This document shows positions 16,619 through 25,039 of a DNA stretch of 47,345 nt, piece by piece. Numbering within the stretch: position 1 is the stretch's first letter; every line of letters begins with the position of its first letter. The DNA is from Meiothermus hypogaeus (GTDB lineage: Bacteria; Deinococcota; Deinococci; Deinococcales; Thermaceae): NCBI RefSeq assembly GCF_003574035.1, contig NZ_QWKY01000022.1, positions 1-47,345 of the forward strand, given 5' to 3'. The position numbers and the translations under genes are program-made. The notes beneath the pieces are model-generated. The model did not search any database. It worked only from the letters and a program-made list of their open reading frames with translations, and was not told where the DNA came from.

Positions 16619-17404
16619 ATGGCTGAAATTAACGTCGAAAATCTGAAGGTGGTCTACCGGGGGGTCATCCTGGCCTTGCAGGGCGTGAGTATGCGGGCTG
16701 GAACCGGGGAGGCCATCGCGCTTTTGGGCCCCAATGGGGCCGGGAAAAGCACCCTGGTGCGGGCCATGGCAGGTTTGCTGCCACAATACGATGGCCGTGT
16801 CCTGGACGGCAAAATTGTCATCAACGGCCAGGAAGCCAACCACCTGCCCGCCCTCAAGGTAGCCGAACTGGGCCTGACTGCGATCCTCGAGGGTCGCCCC
16901 ATCTTTCGCTACCTGACCGTCACCGAAAACCTGCGGGCTGCTGCCCACAAGCTGTCGCCTCAACGTCAAAAGGAAATTACCGACGAAATCTTCACCCGGT
17001 TTCCACGCATCTACGAGCGCCGCTTTGAGCAGGGGGGTTACCTTTCGGGGGGCGAGCAGCAGATGCTTCTGCTGGGCATGGCCCTCCTCACCGAACCCAA
17101 AATTCTGGTGGTGGACGAGCCCAGCCTGGGCCTTTCGCCCAAGCTGACCGAGGAAGTCATGCGGGTACTTGACGAACTGCGTCGCGACAAGGGCCTTACC
17201 CTGGTGCTGGTCGAACAGAATGCTCGGGCGGCTTTTTCCATCGTAGAGCGGGTGTATGTGATGGAGCAGGGCCGGGTGGTCTTCGAGGGCACAGCCCAGG
17301 AGGCCCAGGCCGATGCCGACGTGATGGAGTTCTACTTGGGCGGCGCGGTGGCGGGGGGGTTCTCCGAGGCCAAGCGCTACCGCAGGAGGAAGCGATGGGT
17401 ATGA
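16619..17404 (+). CDS. livF: Branched-chain-type ABC transporter ATPase (LivF)
   Basis: 261 aa. Walker A is GPNGAGKST near 38-46, the signature is LSGGEQQM near 142, and Walker B is ILVVDEPSLGLSP near 161-173. RPIFRYLTVTENL after the Q-loop position and the signature SGGEQQ identify the LivF rather than LivG branch. Here the gene precedes livG, the reverse of the E. coli order. It energises transport with LivG. The C-terminal about 15 residues are unusually basic (AKRYRRRKRWV). Confidence 0.88.
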   Translation: MAEINVENLKVVYRGVILALQGVSMRAGTGEAIALLGPNGAGKSTLVRAMAGLLPQYDGRVLDGKIVINGQEANHLPALKVAELGLTAILEGRPIFRYLTVTENLRAAAHKLSPQRQKEITDEIFTRFPRIYERRFEQGGYLSGGEQQMLLLGMALLTEPKILVVDEPSLGLSPKLTEEVMRVLDELRRDKGLTLVLVEQNARAAFSIVERVYVMEQGRVVFEGTAQEAQADADVMEFYLGGAVAGGFSEAKRYRRRKRWV

Positions 17405-17461
17405 GTTTAGGGGAAGCCGGTCGTCTTACCCCTTACTTCACGGGGCTTGCGGGAGGACGTT

Positions 17462-18217
17462 ATGTCTAAGGTGCTGCTGGAAGCCCAGGACCTGCACCTC
17501 TCCTTCCGGGGCGTCAAGGCGTTGGTGGGGGTGAGTTTTAGCGTTTCGGAGGGGGATCTCTTTGCCGTAATTGGCCCCAACGGGGCGGGCAAGACCAGCC
17601 TGCTCAACGTACTGTCGGGGTTATACAGGCCACAGCAGGGCCGGGTGGTGTTCCTGGGCGAAGACCTGGCCGGGCAGAGCCCCCAGGCCCGGGTGCGCAA
17701 GGGGCTGGGCCGGACGTTTCAGAACCTCGAGCTCTTTCGGGGTATGACCGTGCTGGACAACGTTAAGCTGGGGGCCGAACTGGCCGTGGGGGGCTACACC
17801 GACCTGGCCCCCAAAGCAAGGCTCGAGTGGAAAATTCGCCGCCATGCCGAAGAGGTGCTGGACTACCTGCACCTCTCTCCCTACCGCCACGCCCCCGCCG
17901 GGGCCCTGCCCTACGGCCTGCAAAAGCGGGTGGAGGTGGCGCGGGCTTTGGCGGGTCGGCCCAAACTGCTGCTCCTGGACGAGCCCATGGCCGGCCTTAG
18001 CCTGGAAGAAAAGCAGGATCTGGCCCGCTTTTTGCTGGATGCAAGGCGTGAGTGGGGGGTAACGCTGGTGCTGGTTGAGCACGACTTAAAAGCTGTACTG
18101 GAGCTCTCTACCGGTGTGCTGGTCATGTCCTACGGCGAGGTGCTGTACCAGGGCGCTCCGGCGGGGGTGCGGGAGAACCCGCGTGTGGCCGAGGCCTATC
18201 TGGGGAGGAGCGCATGA
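17462..18217 (+). CDS. livG: Branched-chain-type ABC transporter ATPase (LivG)
   Basis: 251 aa from the ATG at 17462, which follows GGGAGGA; a TTG five codons earlier overlaps the ribosome site. Walker A is GPNGAGKTS, and the LivG-specific GLGRTFQNLELFRGMTVLDN region follows. The signature is LPYGLQKRVEVARAL in place of SGGQ, which is normal for LivG. Walker B is LLLLDEPMAGLS. The stop overlaps the acyl-CoA ligase start (ATGA), so the two are translationally coupled. Confidence 0.88.
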   Translation: MSKVLLEAQDLHLSFRGVKALVGVSFSVSEGDLFAVIGPNGAGKTSLLNVLSGLYRPQQGRVVFLGEDLAGQSPQARVRKGLGRTFQNLELFRGMTVLDNVKLGAELAVGGYTDLAPKARLEWKIRRHAEEVLDYLHLSPYRHAPAGALPYGLQKRVEVARALAGRPKLLLLDEPMAGLSLEEKQDLARFLLDARREWGVTLVLVEHDLKAVLELSTGVLVMSYGEVLYQGAPAGVRENPRVAEAYLGRSA

Positions 18218-20121
18218 ACCGAACCCTGGTTGAATTCTTGGCCCATTACGCCGAAACCAAACCCAATGCCCCTGCCTTGCGGGTCAAGCGCCTGGGGGTG
18301 TGGGAAACCACCTCCTGGGCCCACTTGAAACAGACCGTGGAGCAGCTTGCCGGTGGGCTGTTGCAACTGGGGTTGGAGCCGGGCCGGGTGCTGGCCATCC
18401 TGGGCCAGAACGCCCCGGAGTGGGTTATTGCCGAGATGGCTGCGCAGACCGTTGGGGCCATGCCCATGGGCATCTATGCCGACGCCATGCCCGAGGAAGT
18501 GGGCTACTTTATCGAGTTTTCCGAGTGCCAGGGCATCGTGGTTTCGGACGAAGAACAGCTCGATAAAGTGCTGCCGCACCTGGAAAAACTAAAGTTCGTG
18601 CTGGTCTGGGAAGAGGCCGGTATGAGTAAGTACTGGAACGAGCGCGTGCGGCCCTTTAGCAGTGCCGTAGCCCTGGGGCAGACCGCCCAAAGCCAACAGG
18701 CCGTGGGGGCTGCTAAGTCTGGGGTGGGGCCCGATACCATCGCCCTTCTGGCCCCGACCTCCGGCACTACGGCCCGAAGCAAACTGGCCATGCTGACCCA
18801 TGCCCAGTTGATTGCGGGCGCTGAAGCAGGCCGCGAGACCATCAGCATCCGGGGTGGGGAATGGGTCTTTTCCTATTTGCCGCTCCCCTGGATTGGTGAG
18901 CAGATGCTCACGGTGGTGCGTAACCTTACCGATGGTACGGTGGTTCATTTCCCTGAAGACATGATTACCGTGCGCGAGGATGTTAAAGAAGTCCAGCCCG
19001 ACTTCTACCTGGCCCCGGCGCGGCTTTGGGAGGACACAGCGGCCCTCGTGCGCAGCCGCATGGAAGATGCCGATGGACTGAAGAAAGCGGTTTACCGCTG
19101 GGGCATGGGGGTTTTGCTCGAGTGCGCCCAACGCGAGTTCCGCAAAGAGCCCATTGGCTTTGGCCTGAACCTGGCCCGGGCCCTGGCGTATCCGTTGATA
19201 GCCCGCCCAATCCGTGCCCGTATGGGCTTGGCCGCCTGCCGCATTGCTGCTACTGGGGGTGCGCCTTTGGGCCCGGAGGTCTTCACCTTTTTCCGCGCCC
19301 TGGGCGTGGATATTCGCCAGGTCTATGGCCAGTCCGAGACCGCCGCCACCAGCGTGGCCCATCTGCCCGGCGATACCCCGCCCGAGACGGTGGGCAAGCC
19401 CCTGCGCAACACCCAGGTGCGTATCGCCGAGGACGGCGAAATTCAGGTCAAGGGTGGGCAGGTCTTTACGGGTTACTTCAAAAACGAAGCCGCTACCAAG
19501 GAAACCTTTACCGAGGACGGCTGGTTTCGCACGGGCGATGCCGGCTTCTTCAACGAAAACGGCCACCTTGTGCTCCTGGGCCGGCTCAAGGAAGTGGGGG
19601 CCCTGGCCGATGGAACCCGTTTTGCCCCGCAGTTCCTGGAGAATCGTCTCAAATACTCGCCCTATATCCGCGAGGCGGTCGTGATCGGCCACGGAAAGCC
19701 CTTTGTAACTGCTCTGATCGAGCTCGACCCCGAGAATACCCAGAACTGGGCACGTAAACGCGGCATCGTCTTTTCGACCTATCAAAGCCTGACCTCCAAC
19801 CCGCAGGTCTATGCTCTGATCGCCCAAGAACTCAAAATGGCCTGTGAGAGTTTGCCGGACGAACTCAAGGTGCGCCGCTTTGCTATCCTGCCCAAGGAAC
19901 TCCACGCTGACGACGAGGAAATTACCCGCACCCGCAAGGTCAAGCGCGGTACGGTGGAGTCTCGCTATGCGGGCTTGCTGGCGGCTCTCTACGATGGCTC
20001 CAAACAAGTCAAGCTCAGCCTGCCCATCCGCTACCTGGAGGGCCAGGGAACCCTCGAGGCCGAAGTTCAAATCGCCGATGTGGGCGAGCCGGTAGGCCCG
20101 GGGCAGAAGGTGGGGACGTGA
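18214..20121 (+). CDS. AMP-forming acyl-CoA ligase inside the transporter operon
   Basis: 635 aa, ANL superfamily, nearest in layout to long-chain fatty-acid CoA ligases (FadD15/ACSL type). Motifs are APTSGTTARSKLAMLTHAQL (ATP/AMP loop near 190), VYGQSETAATSV (A5 motif) and GWFRTGDAGFFNENGHLVLL with LLGRLKEV (hinge). The loop reads SGTTARSK where most members have SGTTGxPK. It activates a carboxylic acid to its CoA thioester. ATGA overlap with livG and position before livM tie it to the importer: the imported solute may be activated on entry. The substrate cannot be told from sequence. Confidence 0.85.
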   Translation: MNRTLVEFLAHYAETKPNAPALRVKRLGVWETTSWAHLKQTVEQLAGGLLQLGLEPGRVLAILGQNAPEWVIAEMAAQTVGAMPMGIYADAMPEEVGYFIEFSECQGIVVSDEEQLDKVLPHLEKLKFVLVWEEAGMSKYWNERVRPFSSAVALGQTAQSQQAVGAAKSGVGPDTIALLAPTSGTTARSKLAMLTHAQLIAGAEAGRETISIRGGEWVFSYLPLPWIGEQMLTVVRNLTDGTVVHFPEDMITVREDVKEVQPDFYLAPARLWEDTAALVRSRMEDADGLKKAVYRWGMGVLLECAQREFRKEPIGFGLNLARALAYPLIARPIRARMGLAACRIAATGGAPLGPEVFTFFRALGVDIRQVYGQSETAATSVAHLPGDTPPETVGKPLRNTQVRIAEDGEIQVKGGQVFTGYFKNEAATKETFTEDGWFRTGDAGFFNENGHLVLLGRLKEVGALADGTRFAPQFLENRLKYSPYIREAVVIGHGKPFVTALIELDPENTQNWARKRGIVFSTYQSLTSNPQVYALIAQELKMACESLPDELKVRRFAILPKELHADDEEITRTRKVKRGTVESRYAGLLAALYDGSKQVKLSLPIRYLEGQGTLEAEVQIADVGEPVGPGQKVGT

Positions 20122-20296
20122 TGGAGTGGGGTAAAAAGCGAGGGCCCAGGGGGTGGTGTAGCGGCCCGGGATTGTGTGTCCCGCCATTCACTACAGACGC
20201 TGAAGGACAGGGAAAAGTGTGCGCCCACTTCAGTATCATTGTGCCCAACCCGTCTATTGTCTCTATGATGTCGCTCAGGCTGGAGGAGACCCAAGC

Positions 20297-21367
20297 ATGT
20301 ACCGCCTAAGCCAATCCCTTACCGATGCCTTTAGCCGTCGTTTTTCCCGTACGGTGCGCGAAGACTACCGCCAGGACGAAGCCTATGCCAGCACCCCACA
20401 GGGCCGCTTCTGGCTGGTGATAGCGATAATCAGCCTGCTCGTGATGCCCTTGCTGTTGCCGCAGTACCCGATGTTTGTTGCTACTCAGATTCTGGTGGCC
20501 GCTCTGGCCGGGCTGGGCTTGCACTTGCTGGTTGGCGGTGCAGGCCAGATTTCGTTGGGTCAGGCGGCTTTTGTGGGAATCGGCGCCTACACCTCCAGCC
20601 ACCTCACAGGTGATTTGGCGCCCCTGGGCATTCTCGCGGGGGGATTGATCGCTGCGCTGATTGGGATCGTACTGGGGATTCCCTCACTGCGTATCAAAGG
20701 CGCTTATTTGGCCATTGCTACCCTGGCCTTCCAGTTCCTGGCCGATTATATTTTCAAGCGCTGGACCGACTTTACCGGTGGGGTGGCCGGTCGCAAGCTT
20801 CCCGCCGAAGGTACCTTTCTGGGGCTGCCCCTGGCCGACGACCGGGTGGTCTTCTACCTGGGGCTGGTCTTTGCTATTCCGATGTTTTTCTATGCCAAAC
20901 GCCTGCTTTCCACCCGGGCTGGCCGGGCCTGGTTTGCCGTGCGCGACAACGACCTCTCGGCCCAGCTTTCCGGCGTAGATCTGGTGCGCTCCAAGCTCAC
21001 CGCCTTTGCCCTCTCGGCTTTTTATGGCGGCATTGCCGGGGGCATCTTGATGCACCTGATTGGCGCCGTCACCCCGGAAAACTTTGTCCTGTCCTTTAGC
21101 ATTCAGTACCTGGCCATCGTGATTGTGGGTGGAGCCGGCACCGTGCTGGGGGCAGTGCTGGGTGCTTTCTTCATCGTGCTTATCCCCGAGACCCTGAGCG
21201 TGATTGCCGGGGCCTTTGGGCCGCAGTACGTGGCGCAGCTTTCGGCCTGGCGCAGCGTAGCCTTCGGAGTACTGATTCTGCTCTTTCTGATTCTGGAACC
21301 CCGTGGGCTGGTGGGTCTGTGGGGCCGCATCCGGGACTACTTTAGAACCTGGCCACTACCCTATTGA
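20297..21367 (+). CDS. livM: Branched-chain-type ABC transporter permease (LivM)
   Basis: 356 aa from the ATG at 20297, preceded by GGAGGA. A 40-residue basic N-terminus is followed by about nine membrane helices. LLVGGAGQISLGQAAFVGIGAY is the LivM hallmark (GxxSLGQaaFxGIGAY). AVRDNDLSAQLSGVDLVRSK is the coupling loop, and IVGGAGTVLGAVLGAFF the C-terminal conserved helix. It partners LivH. The 175-bp gap before it is the longest inside the operon. A 15-nt palindrome (CCCTATT-G-AATAGGG) covers its stop codon without a following T-run. Confidence 0.87.
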   Translation: MYRLSQSLTDAFSRRFSRTVREDYRQDEAYASTPQGRFWLVIAIISLLVMPLLLPQYPMFVATQILVAALAGLGLHLLVGGAGQISLGQAAFVGIGAYTSSHLTGDLAPLGILAGGLIAALIGIVLGIPSLRIKGAYLAIATLAFQFLADYIFKRWTDFTGGVAGRKLPAEGTFLGLPLADDRVVFYLGLVFAIPMFFYAKRLLSTRAGRAWFAVRDNDLSAQLSGVDLVRSKLTAFALSAFYGGIAGGILMHLIGAVTPENFVLSFSIQYLAIVIVGGAGTVLGAVLGAFFIVLIPETLSVIAGAFGPQYVAQLSAWRSVAFGVLILLFLILEPRGLVGLWGRIRDYFRTWPLPY

Positions 21368-21459
21368 ATAGGGATAGAGAAACGGATGCAGAGGTCAGGA
21401 AAGAGTCAATGGAGGCCCTTGTGTCTTACCGCTTTTTTGTGCTCTATATGTTTAGCAGG

Positions 21460-21465
21460 TAAACT
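21460..21465 (+). promoter_or_regulatory. Leaderless-type -10 box for the Asp23 gene
   Basis: TAAACT, exactly 6 nt before the ATG at 21472; TTGTGC about 18 nt further up is a possible weak -35. Confidence 0.4.
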
Positions 21466-21471
21466 AAGTAC

Positions 21472-21807
21472 ATGGTGGACTACGACCTTTCCGAATCGGC
21501 CCTGATCAGCCTGGTGGTGCTGGCACTGGAAGGGCAAAAGGGGCTCAGGCTGGCCCAGGCAGGCACCCGAAGTGTGGGGGATGTGCTTTCTGGGCGTCGT
21601 TCGCGCCCGGTGCGCCTCGAGCGCGAAGGTGATAGCCTCACGATAGACCTCAACGTGAGCGTCGACTACGGGAAGCCCGTGATGGAGGCGGCCAAGGAAG
21701 CCCAGCGAACCGTGGCTGAAGCCATTACGGCTTCTACCGGTCTCAAGGTAAAGGCCGTCAACGTGACGGTGGTTTCGGTCGAATACAAGGAGCCCAATGC
21801 AGCTTAG
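21472..21807 (+). CDS. Asp23/Gls24-family (YqhY-like) protein
   Basis: 111 aa, with the Asp23 fold: LSESALISLVVLALEGQKGL at the start, then DLNVSVDYGKPVMEAAKEAQ, and AITASTGLKVKAVNVTVVSV at the end. The usual length is 110-140 aa. In Firmicutes such proteins are found near accB/accC, nusB and folD and are linked to membrane or lipid homeostasis. Here it precedes nusB and folD in the same order as B. subtilis yqhY-nusB-folD, supporting the call. Confidence 0.85.
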   Translation: MVDYDLSESALISLVVLALEGQKGLRLAQAGTRSVGDVLSGRRSRPVRLEREGDSLTIDLNVSVDYGKPVMEAAKEAQRTVAEAITASTGLKVKAVNVTVVSVEYKEPNAA

Positions 21808-21908
21808 GGTCGAGAGAACAGGGTACAAGGGAGATACTAGCGCTTCCCTCGAGTACGCAACCCGCCTCGGCCCCGACCCCCACCTCGCCATCCCCATGTG
21901 GAGTGTTT

Positions 21909-22367
21909 ATGCGGCGTAAGGCCCGTGAACTGGCCTTTAAGGTGCTCTTTGAGCACGCGGTCGGCGGGGTTCCGCTCGAGGCCGCCTGGCAACACGCTAC
22001 CCAGGAACTCGAGCCCGATGAGTCCGACCAGGATGCCGACGTGCTCGATGCCGAAGGGCTTCTGTTTGCCCGCCAGTTGGTGCAGGGCTACCAGAGCCAG
22101 CAGGAAACCATTGACAAAATCCTGGCTGCCACCATCGAGGGCTGGAGCTTTGCCCAGATGGCCAAGACCGACCTGGCGGTTTTGCGGCTGGCCGCCTACG
22201 AGATGCTCTTTGAGCCCACCCCCCACGCCCCCCTGATCGAGGTGGCCGTCAAGATCGCCAAGCGCTACGGCGGCGAGGACTCGGGGCGCTTTGTAAACGG
22301 CGTATTGGCCCGGTTGCTCAAGCGCATCGAGGCCGGGGAGCTGCAAGCGGTTTCTAAGGACGATTAG
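21909..22367 (+). CDS. nusB: Transcription antitermination protein NusB
   Basis: 152 aa, all-helical RNA-binding protein of the NusB/NusE(S10) complex that acts at rRNA boxA sites. The ATG at 21909 (MRRKARELAFKVLFEHAVGG) is the family start; a GTG two codons earlier is less likely. Conserved segments are the basic RRKARELAFKVLFE helix, KTDLAVLRLAAYEMLF, and PLIEVAVKIAKRYGGEDSGRFVNGVL. The length is normal. Confidence 0.92.
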   Translation: MRRKARELAFKVLFEHAVGGVPLEAAWQHATQELEPDESDQDADVLDAEGLLFARQLVQGYQSQQETIDKILAATIEGWSFAQMAKTDLAVLRLAAYEMLFEPTPHAPLIEVAVKIAKRYGGEDSGRFVNGVLARLLKRIEAGELQAVSKDD

Positions 22368-22406
22368 TCGGCAGTTGCTGGTTTATTGTTTCTCTCGAGG
22401 TTCGCT

Positions 22407-23273
22407 ATGCTAGAACTTTCCGGCCCCCCGGTGGCCGAAGCGGTCTATCAGGAATTGCAAGTCCAGTTGTCGAAGCTGCCCTATGTGCCCCATCTGCGGG
22501 TGGTTCGGCTGGGGGAAGACCCGGCCTCGGTTTCGTATGTGCGCCTCAAAGACCGGCAGGCCAAGAAACTGGGCTTGTCCAGCCAGGTGGATGTGTTTCC
22601 CGAAAGCACTCCTCAGGACGAGCTGCTGGCCCATATCGCCCGGCTCAACGCCGACCTCGAGGTGGACGGCATCCTGGTACAGTCGCCGGTGCCCAAGCAG
22701 GTAGATTTCAATACCGTGCTGGAAGCCATCAGCCCCCTGAAGGACGTGGACGGCCTGACCCCTACCAACGCAGGGCGCTTGTGGATGGGCCTGGAAGCCC
22801 TGGAGTCCTGTACCCCTGCCGGGGTGATGCGCATATTGAAGCACTACCAGATTCCTCTGGCGGGCAAGGAAGTGGTGATTGTGGGCCGCAGTAACCTGGT
22901 GGGTAAGCCACTTGCAGCCTTGATGCTGCGAGAGAATGCTACCGTAACGCTGGCCCACTCCCGCACCCGGGACTTGCCCGACGTCTGCCGCCGGGCGGAC
23001 GTGCTGGTAGCGGCGGTGGGCAAGGTGGGGCTAATTACGCGAGATATGGTGCGCCCCGGCGCGGTGGTGGTGGATGTGGGCATCAACCGGGTGGGCCAGA
23101 ACGAAAAAGGCCGCGACATCCTGGTGGGGGATGTGGCGCCCGATGTATCCGAAGTAGCCTCGGCCCTGACGCCGGTGCCGGGGGGTGTGGGCCCAATGAC
23201 GGTGGCCATGCTGCTCCATAACACAGTTAAGGCAGCCATCCGTCGCCGGGGTTCACCCTTAGGCGGAGGCTGA
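22407..23273 (+). CDS. folD: Methylene-THF dehydrogenase/cyclohydrolase FolD
   Basis: 288 aa, cytoplasmic bifunctional enzyme that oxidises 5,10-methylene-THF to methenyl-THF with NADP and hydrolyses it to 10-formyl-THF. The start MLELSGPPVAEAVYQELQ is standard. Motifs are SYVRLKDRQAKKLGL (catalytic Lys), VDGILVQSPVPKQVD, PLKDVDGLTPTNAG, SCTPAGVMRIL, VIVGRSNLVGKPLA (NADP loop) and LTPVPGGVGPMTVAML. The length is normal. It starts 39 nt after nusB. Confidence 0.93.
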   Translation: MLELSGPPVAEAVYQELQVQLSKLPYVPHLRVVRLGEDPASVSYVRLKDRQAKKLGLSSQVDVFPESTPQDELLAHIARLNADLEVDGILVQSPVPKQVDFNTVLEAISPLKDVDGLTPTNAGRLWMGLEALESCTPAGVMRILKHYQIPLAGKEVVIVGRSNLVGKPLAALMLRENATVTLAHSRTRDLPDVCRRADVLVAAVGKVGLITRDMVRPGAVVVDVGINRVGQNEKGRDILVGDVAPDVSEVASALTPVPGGVGPMTVAMLLHNTVKAAIRRRGSPLGGG

Positions 23274-23328
23274 TTGTCTACCCAGGGCCAGAGGCCAGCC
23301 CTGCACAATGAAGGTAGAATGAAAAGCA

Positions 23329-23778
23329 GTGACCGAGCTTCTTGCTAACCAGGTGTTATGGACGGCCATTCTGGCCAGTGTATTTGCGCAGCTCCTCAAG
23401 CTCTTCATTTACTACCTGGTCGAGCGCCGCTGGGAGTGGGAACGCCTGGCCGAAACCGGTGGCATGCCCTCCTCCCACTCGGCCACAGTAGCGGCGCTGG
23501 CGACCGGGGTGGGAATTACCGAGGGTTTGGATAGCGCCTTTTTTGCAATTGCCGTGGTGCTGGCCATCATCGTCATGTACGATGCTACCGGCATTCGCCG
23601 GGCCGCGGGGCTGCACGCCGAGCGTTTGAACGACCTGTTTGAGGAGTTTCGGGCCGTGTTCGAGCACGGCCCCCGGCCCGAGCCTTTGAAAGAGCTGCTG
23701 GGCCACACCTACCTCGAGGTTGCGGTAGGAGCGACCCTGGGAATCATCTTCGCGGTTGTCAGTTTCGCCCTGTTGTAA
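23329..23778 (+). CDS. Divergent PAP2-family (YuiD/DUF212) membrane protein
   Basis: 149 aa from a GTG at 23329. Motifs are QLLKLFIYYLVERRWEWERL, ETGGMPSSHSATVAALATGVG and VMYDATGIRRAAGLHAERLND. The GGMPSSHSA and YDAxGIRRxxGxHA blocks define the YuiD/DUF212 group, related to PAP2 phosphatases. Four membrane helices are likely. A phosphatase role is inferred from the fold only. A TAGAAT box lies 8 nt before the start. Confidence 0.85.
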   Translation: MTELLANQVLWTAILASVFAQLLKLFIYYLVERRWEWERLAETGGMPSSHSATVAALATGVGITEGLDSAFFAIAVVLAIIVMYDATGIRRAAGLHAERLNDLFEEFRAVFEHGPRPEPLKELLGHTYLEVAVGATLGIIFAVVSFALL

Positions 23779-23865
23779 CCCATTTGCGCCCATCGCCCTG
23801 GCCGTTACGTTAAGGATTTTGCCTGTCCTGGTCGGGCGAGTGTGTGGTAGTTTCTTGATATCCCT

Positions 23866-24336
23866 ATGAAGCGGGCTTGGTGGGTGCTAATGGTTTTGGG
23901 CTTTTCCGCTGCCATGGCCCAGCCTACCGTCCAGCTGGAATCCCAGGTTCTTTCCCTCATCAACGAGGCCCGGGCCAGCGGTGTGGCCTGTCGCGGGGGT
24001 GGGGGTGGGGTTCCTTTGCCGCCCTTACGCTACGATGCCACTCTGGCTCAGGCCGCCAGGGGCCACGCCCTTAACATGGGGCGCTACGGTTTTATGTCGC
24101 ACTATTTCCAGGGCGTAGGGCCCCGGGTGCGGGTGGCCCGGGCGGGCTATGGCTACCTGCGCATGTCGGAGATTATCTTCAAGGGCCGCAGCAGCGACCC
24201 GGCCAGGGCAGTACGCTGGTGGCTGCGTTCGCCGCCCCACTGCCGGGCCATCATGAACCCCTACTACACCGAGTTTGGGGCGGGGCTCTCGAGGGTGGGA
24301 AACGCCTGGGCGGTGGTGTTGGCCCAGCCCCACTAG
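23866..24336 (+). CDS. Secreted CAP/SCP-domain protein
   Basis: 156 aa with the signal peptide MKRAWWVLMVLGFSAAMA. The CAP domain spans about 25-155: VLSLINEARASGVACRGGG, PLRYDATLAQAARGHALNM, GFMSHYF, SEIIFKGRSSDPARAVRWW and PPHCRAIMNPYYTEFGAG. The His of GFMSH, the Glu of SEII and the PHCRAIMNP His correspond to the CAP cavity ligands; AENI of the family is SEII here. It is YkwD-like and its extracellular role is unknown. Its end overlaps the end of the convergent small gene by 4 bp. Confidence 0.85.
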   Translation: MKRAWWVLMVLGFSAAMAQPTVQLESQVLSLINEARASGVACRGGGGGVPLPPLRYDATLAQAARGHALNMGRYGFMSHYFQGVGPRVRVARAGYGYLRMSEIIFKGRSSDPARAVRWWLRSPPHCRAIMNPYYTEFGAGLSRVGNAWAVVLAQPH

Positions 24337-24572
24337 CGTTGCTGTGCTAGGCGCATAATGACCAGCATCCCCACGCTTTGCAGGAGCGGGAAGGACATCA
24401 GGGTAATGGCCCCCGGCCACAGCGCAAAAAGCCCCACGGGGACTACCGTTGCCACCACCCCGATCCACATCAGGTCGATGCGGTTGCGCTCCCGCAGCAG
24501 GCGATAAATGATATAGTTGTTGAAAGCAGCAAACACCAGGAGCAAAACCCAGGCCAGCACAAAGGTATTCAT
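24333..24572 (-). CDS. Small membrane protein of unknown function
   Basis: 79 aa with hydrophobic segments MNTFVLAWVLLLVFAAFNNYIIY, LMWIGVVATVVPVGLFALW and ITLMSFPLLQSVGMLVIM, so two or three membrane helices. No family recognised. TATAAAAT lies 8 nt upstream of the ATG and overlaps the TA flank of MITE B, so the element may have supplied or altered its promoter. Confidence 0.6.
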   Translation of the reverse strand: MNTFVLAWVLLLVFAAFNNYIIYRLLRERNRIDLMWIGVVATVVPVGLFALWPGAITLMSFPLLQSVGMLVIMRLAQQR

Positions 24573-24588
24573 CGCCCCGCATTTTATA

Positions 24589-25037
24589 CCGGATTCAAAA
24601 ACAGATTTTGCGCGGTTGTGTTTGGTCAGTCCCGCACAGTAAAATCTTGATCTAGCTTACTAGAACTGTGTGTTTATCGAATCAATTCAACTTTGTCGCC
24701 ATGTCAATCGAACAATCTGTAGATATTTGGGTGAGAGTTTGCGCTTCAAACCTGGCTCGAGGTTCTCAAAACAGGGCGTTGGGGAATTCCTGCAATGACG
24801 AGATTGGGCTTCAATACAGCATTTCAGGCACAATGCGCCAAGCAACCCTACATAGTCCTTTAGAAACACACTTTTATCTCTACCCGATGTTATTTCTTTG
24901 CTTAGGACAGGCTTTTGGGCCACCGCGTAAAATTAGAAAACCAAAAAAACCATAGGTTGTCTTTTTGAATCCTGGAGCACACCCCTCCCGAACCGGGTTG
25001 ATTCGTTACCATTCGGTACCGAATCAACCGAATCTGG
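24589..25037 (-). mobile_element. MITE copy B with a nested insert
   Basis: TA-flanked (24587-24588 and 25038-25039), with ends CCGGATTC and AATCTGG. It has the short form of the family (no 38-bp units), with the hairpin of the TTGATTCGTTACC type (one arm imperfect). Total length is 449 bp, of which 329 bp are a foreign insert, leaving a 120-bp core as in copy C. The element stops at the base next to the stop codon of the GNAT gene. Confidence 0.75.
24605..24933. mobile_element. 329-bp element nested in MITE B
   Basis: It interrupts the terminal inverted repeat of MITE B (the CAAAAACAG arm is separated from AAAACCAAAA). Its ends are ATTTTGCGCGG (24605-24615) and CCGCGTAAAAT (24923-24933), inverted repeats with 10 of 11 matches. 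The interior is less GC-rich than its surroundings and has no credible gene. It is a second, unrelated miniature element or a decayed IS. Confidence 0.5.
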
Positions 25038-25039
25038 TA

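Noticed and set aside
18589-20187. A 532-codon open frame on the minus strand.
   Set aside because: It is fully antisense to the acyl-CoA ligase, which has all family motifs.
21353-21367. The palindrome CCCTATTGAATAGGG over the livM stop as a terminator.
   Set aside because: The stem has almost no loop, and no T-run follows on either strand.
24687-24923. A 78-codon minus-strand frame within the insert of MITE B.
   Set aside because: There is no start signal, no similarity and odd composition; the segment is better explained as a short non-coding insert.
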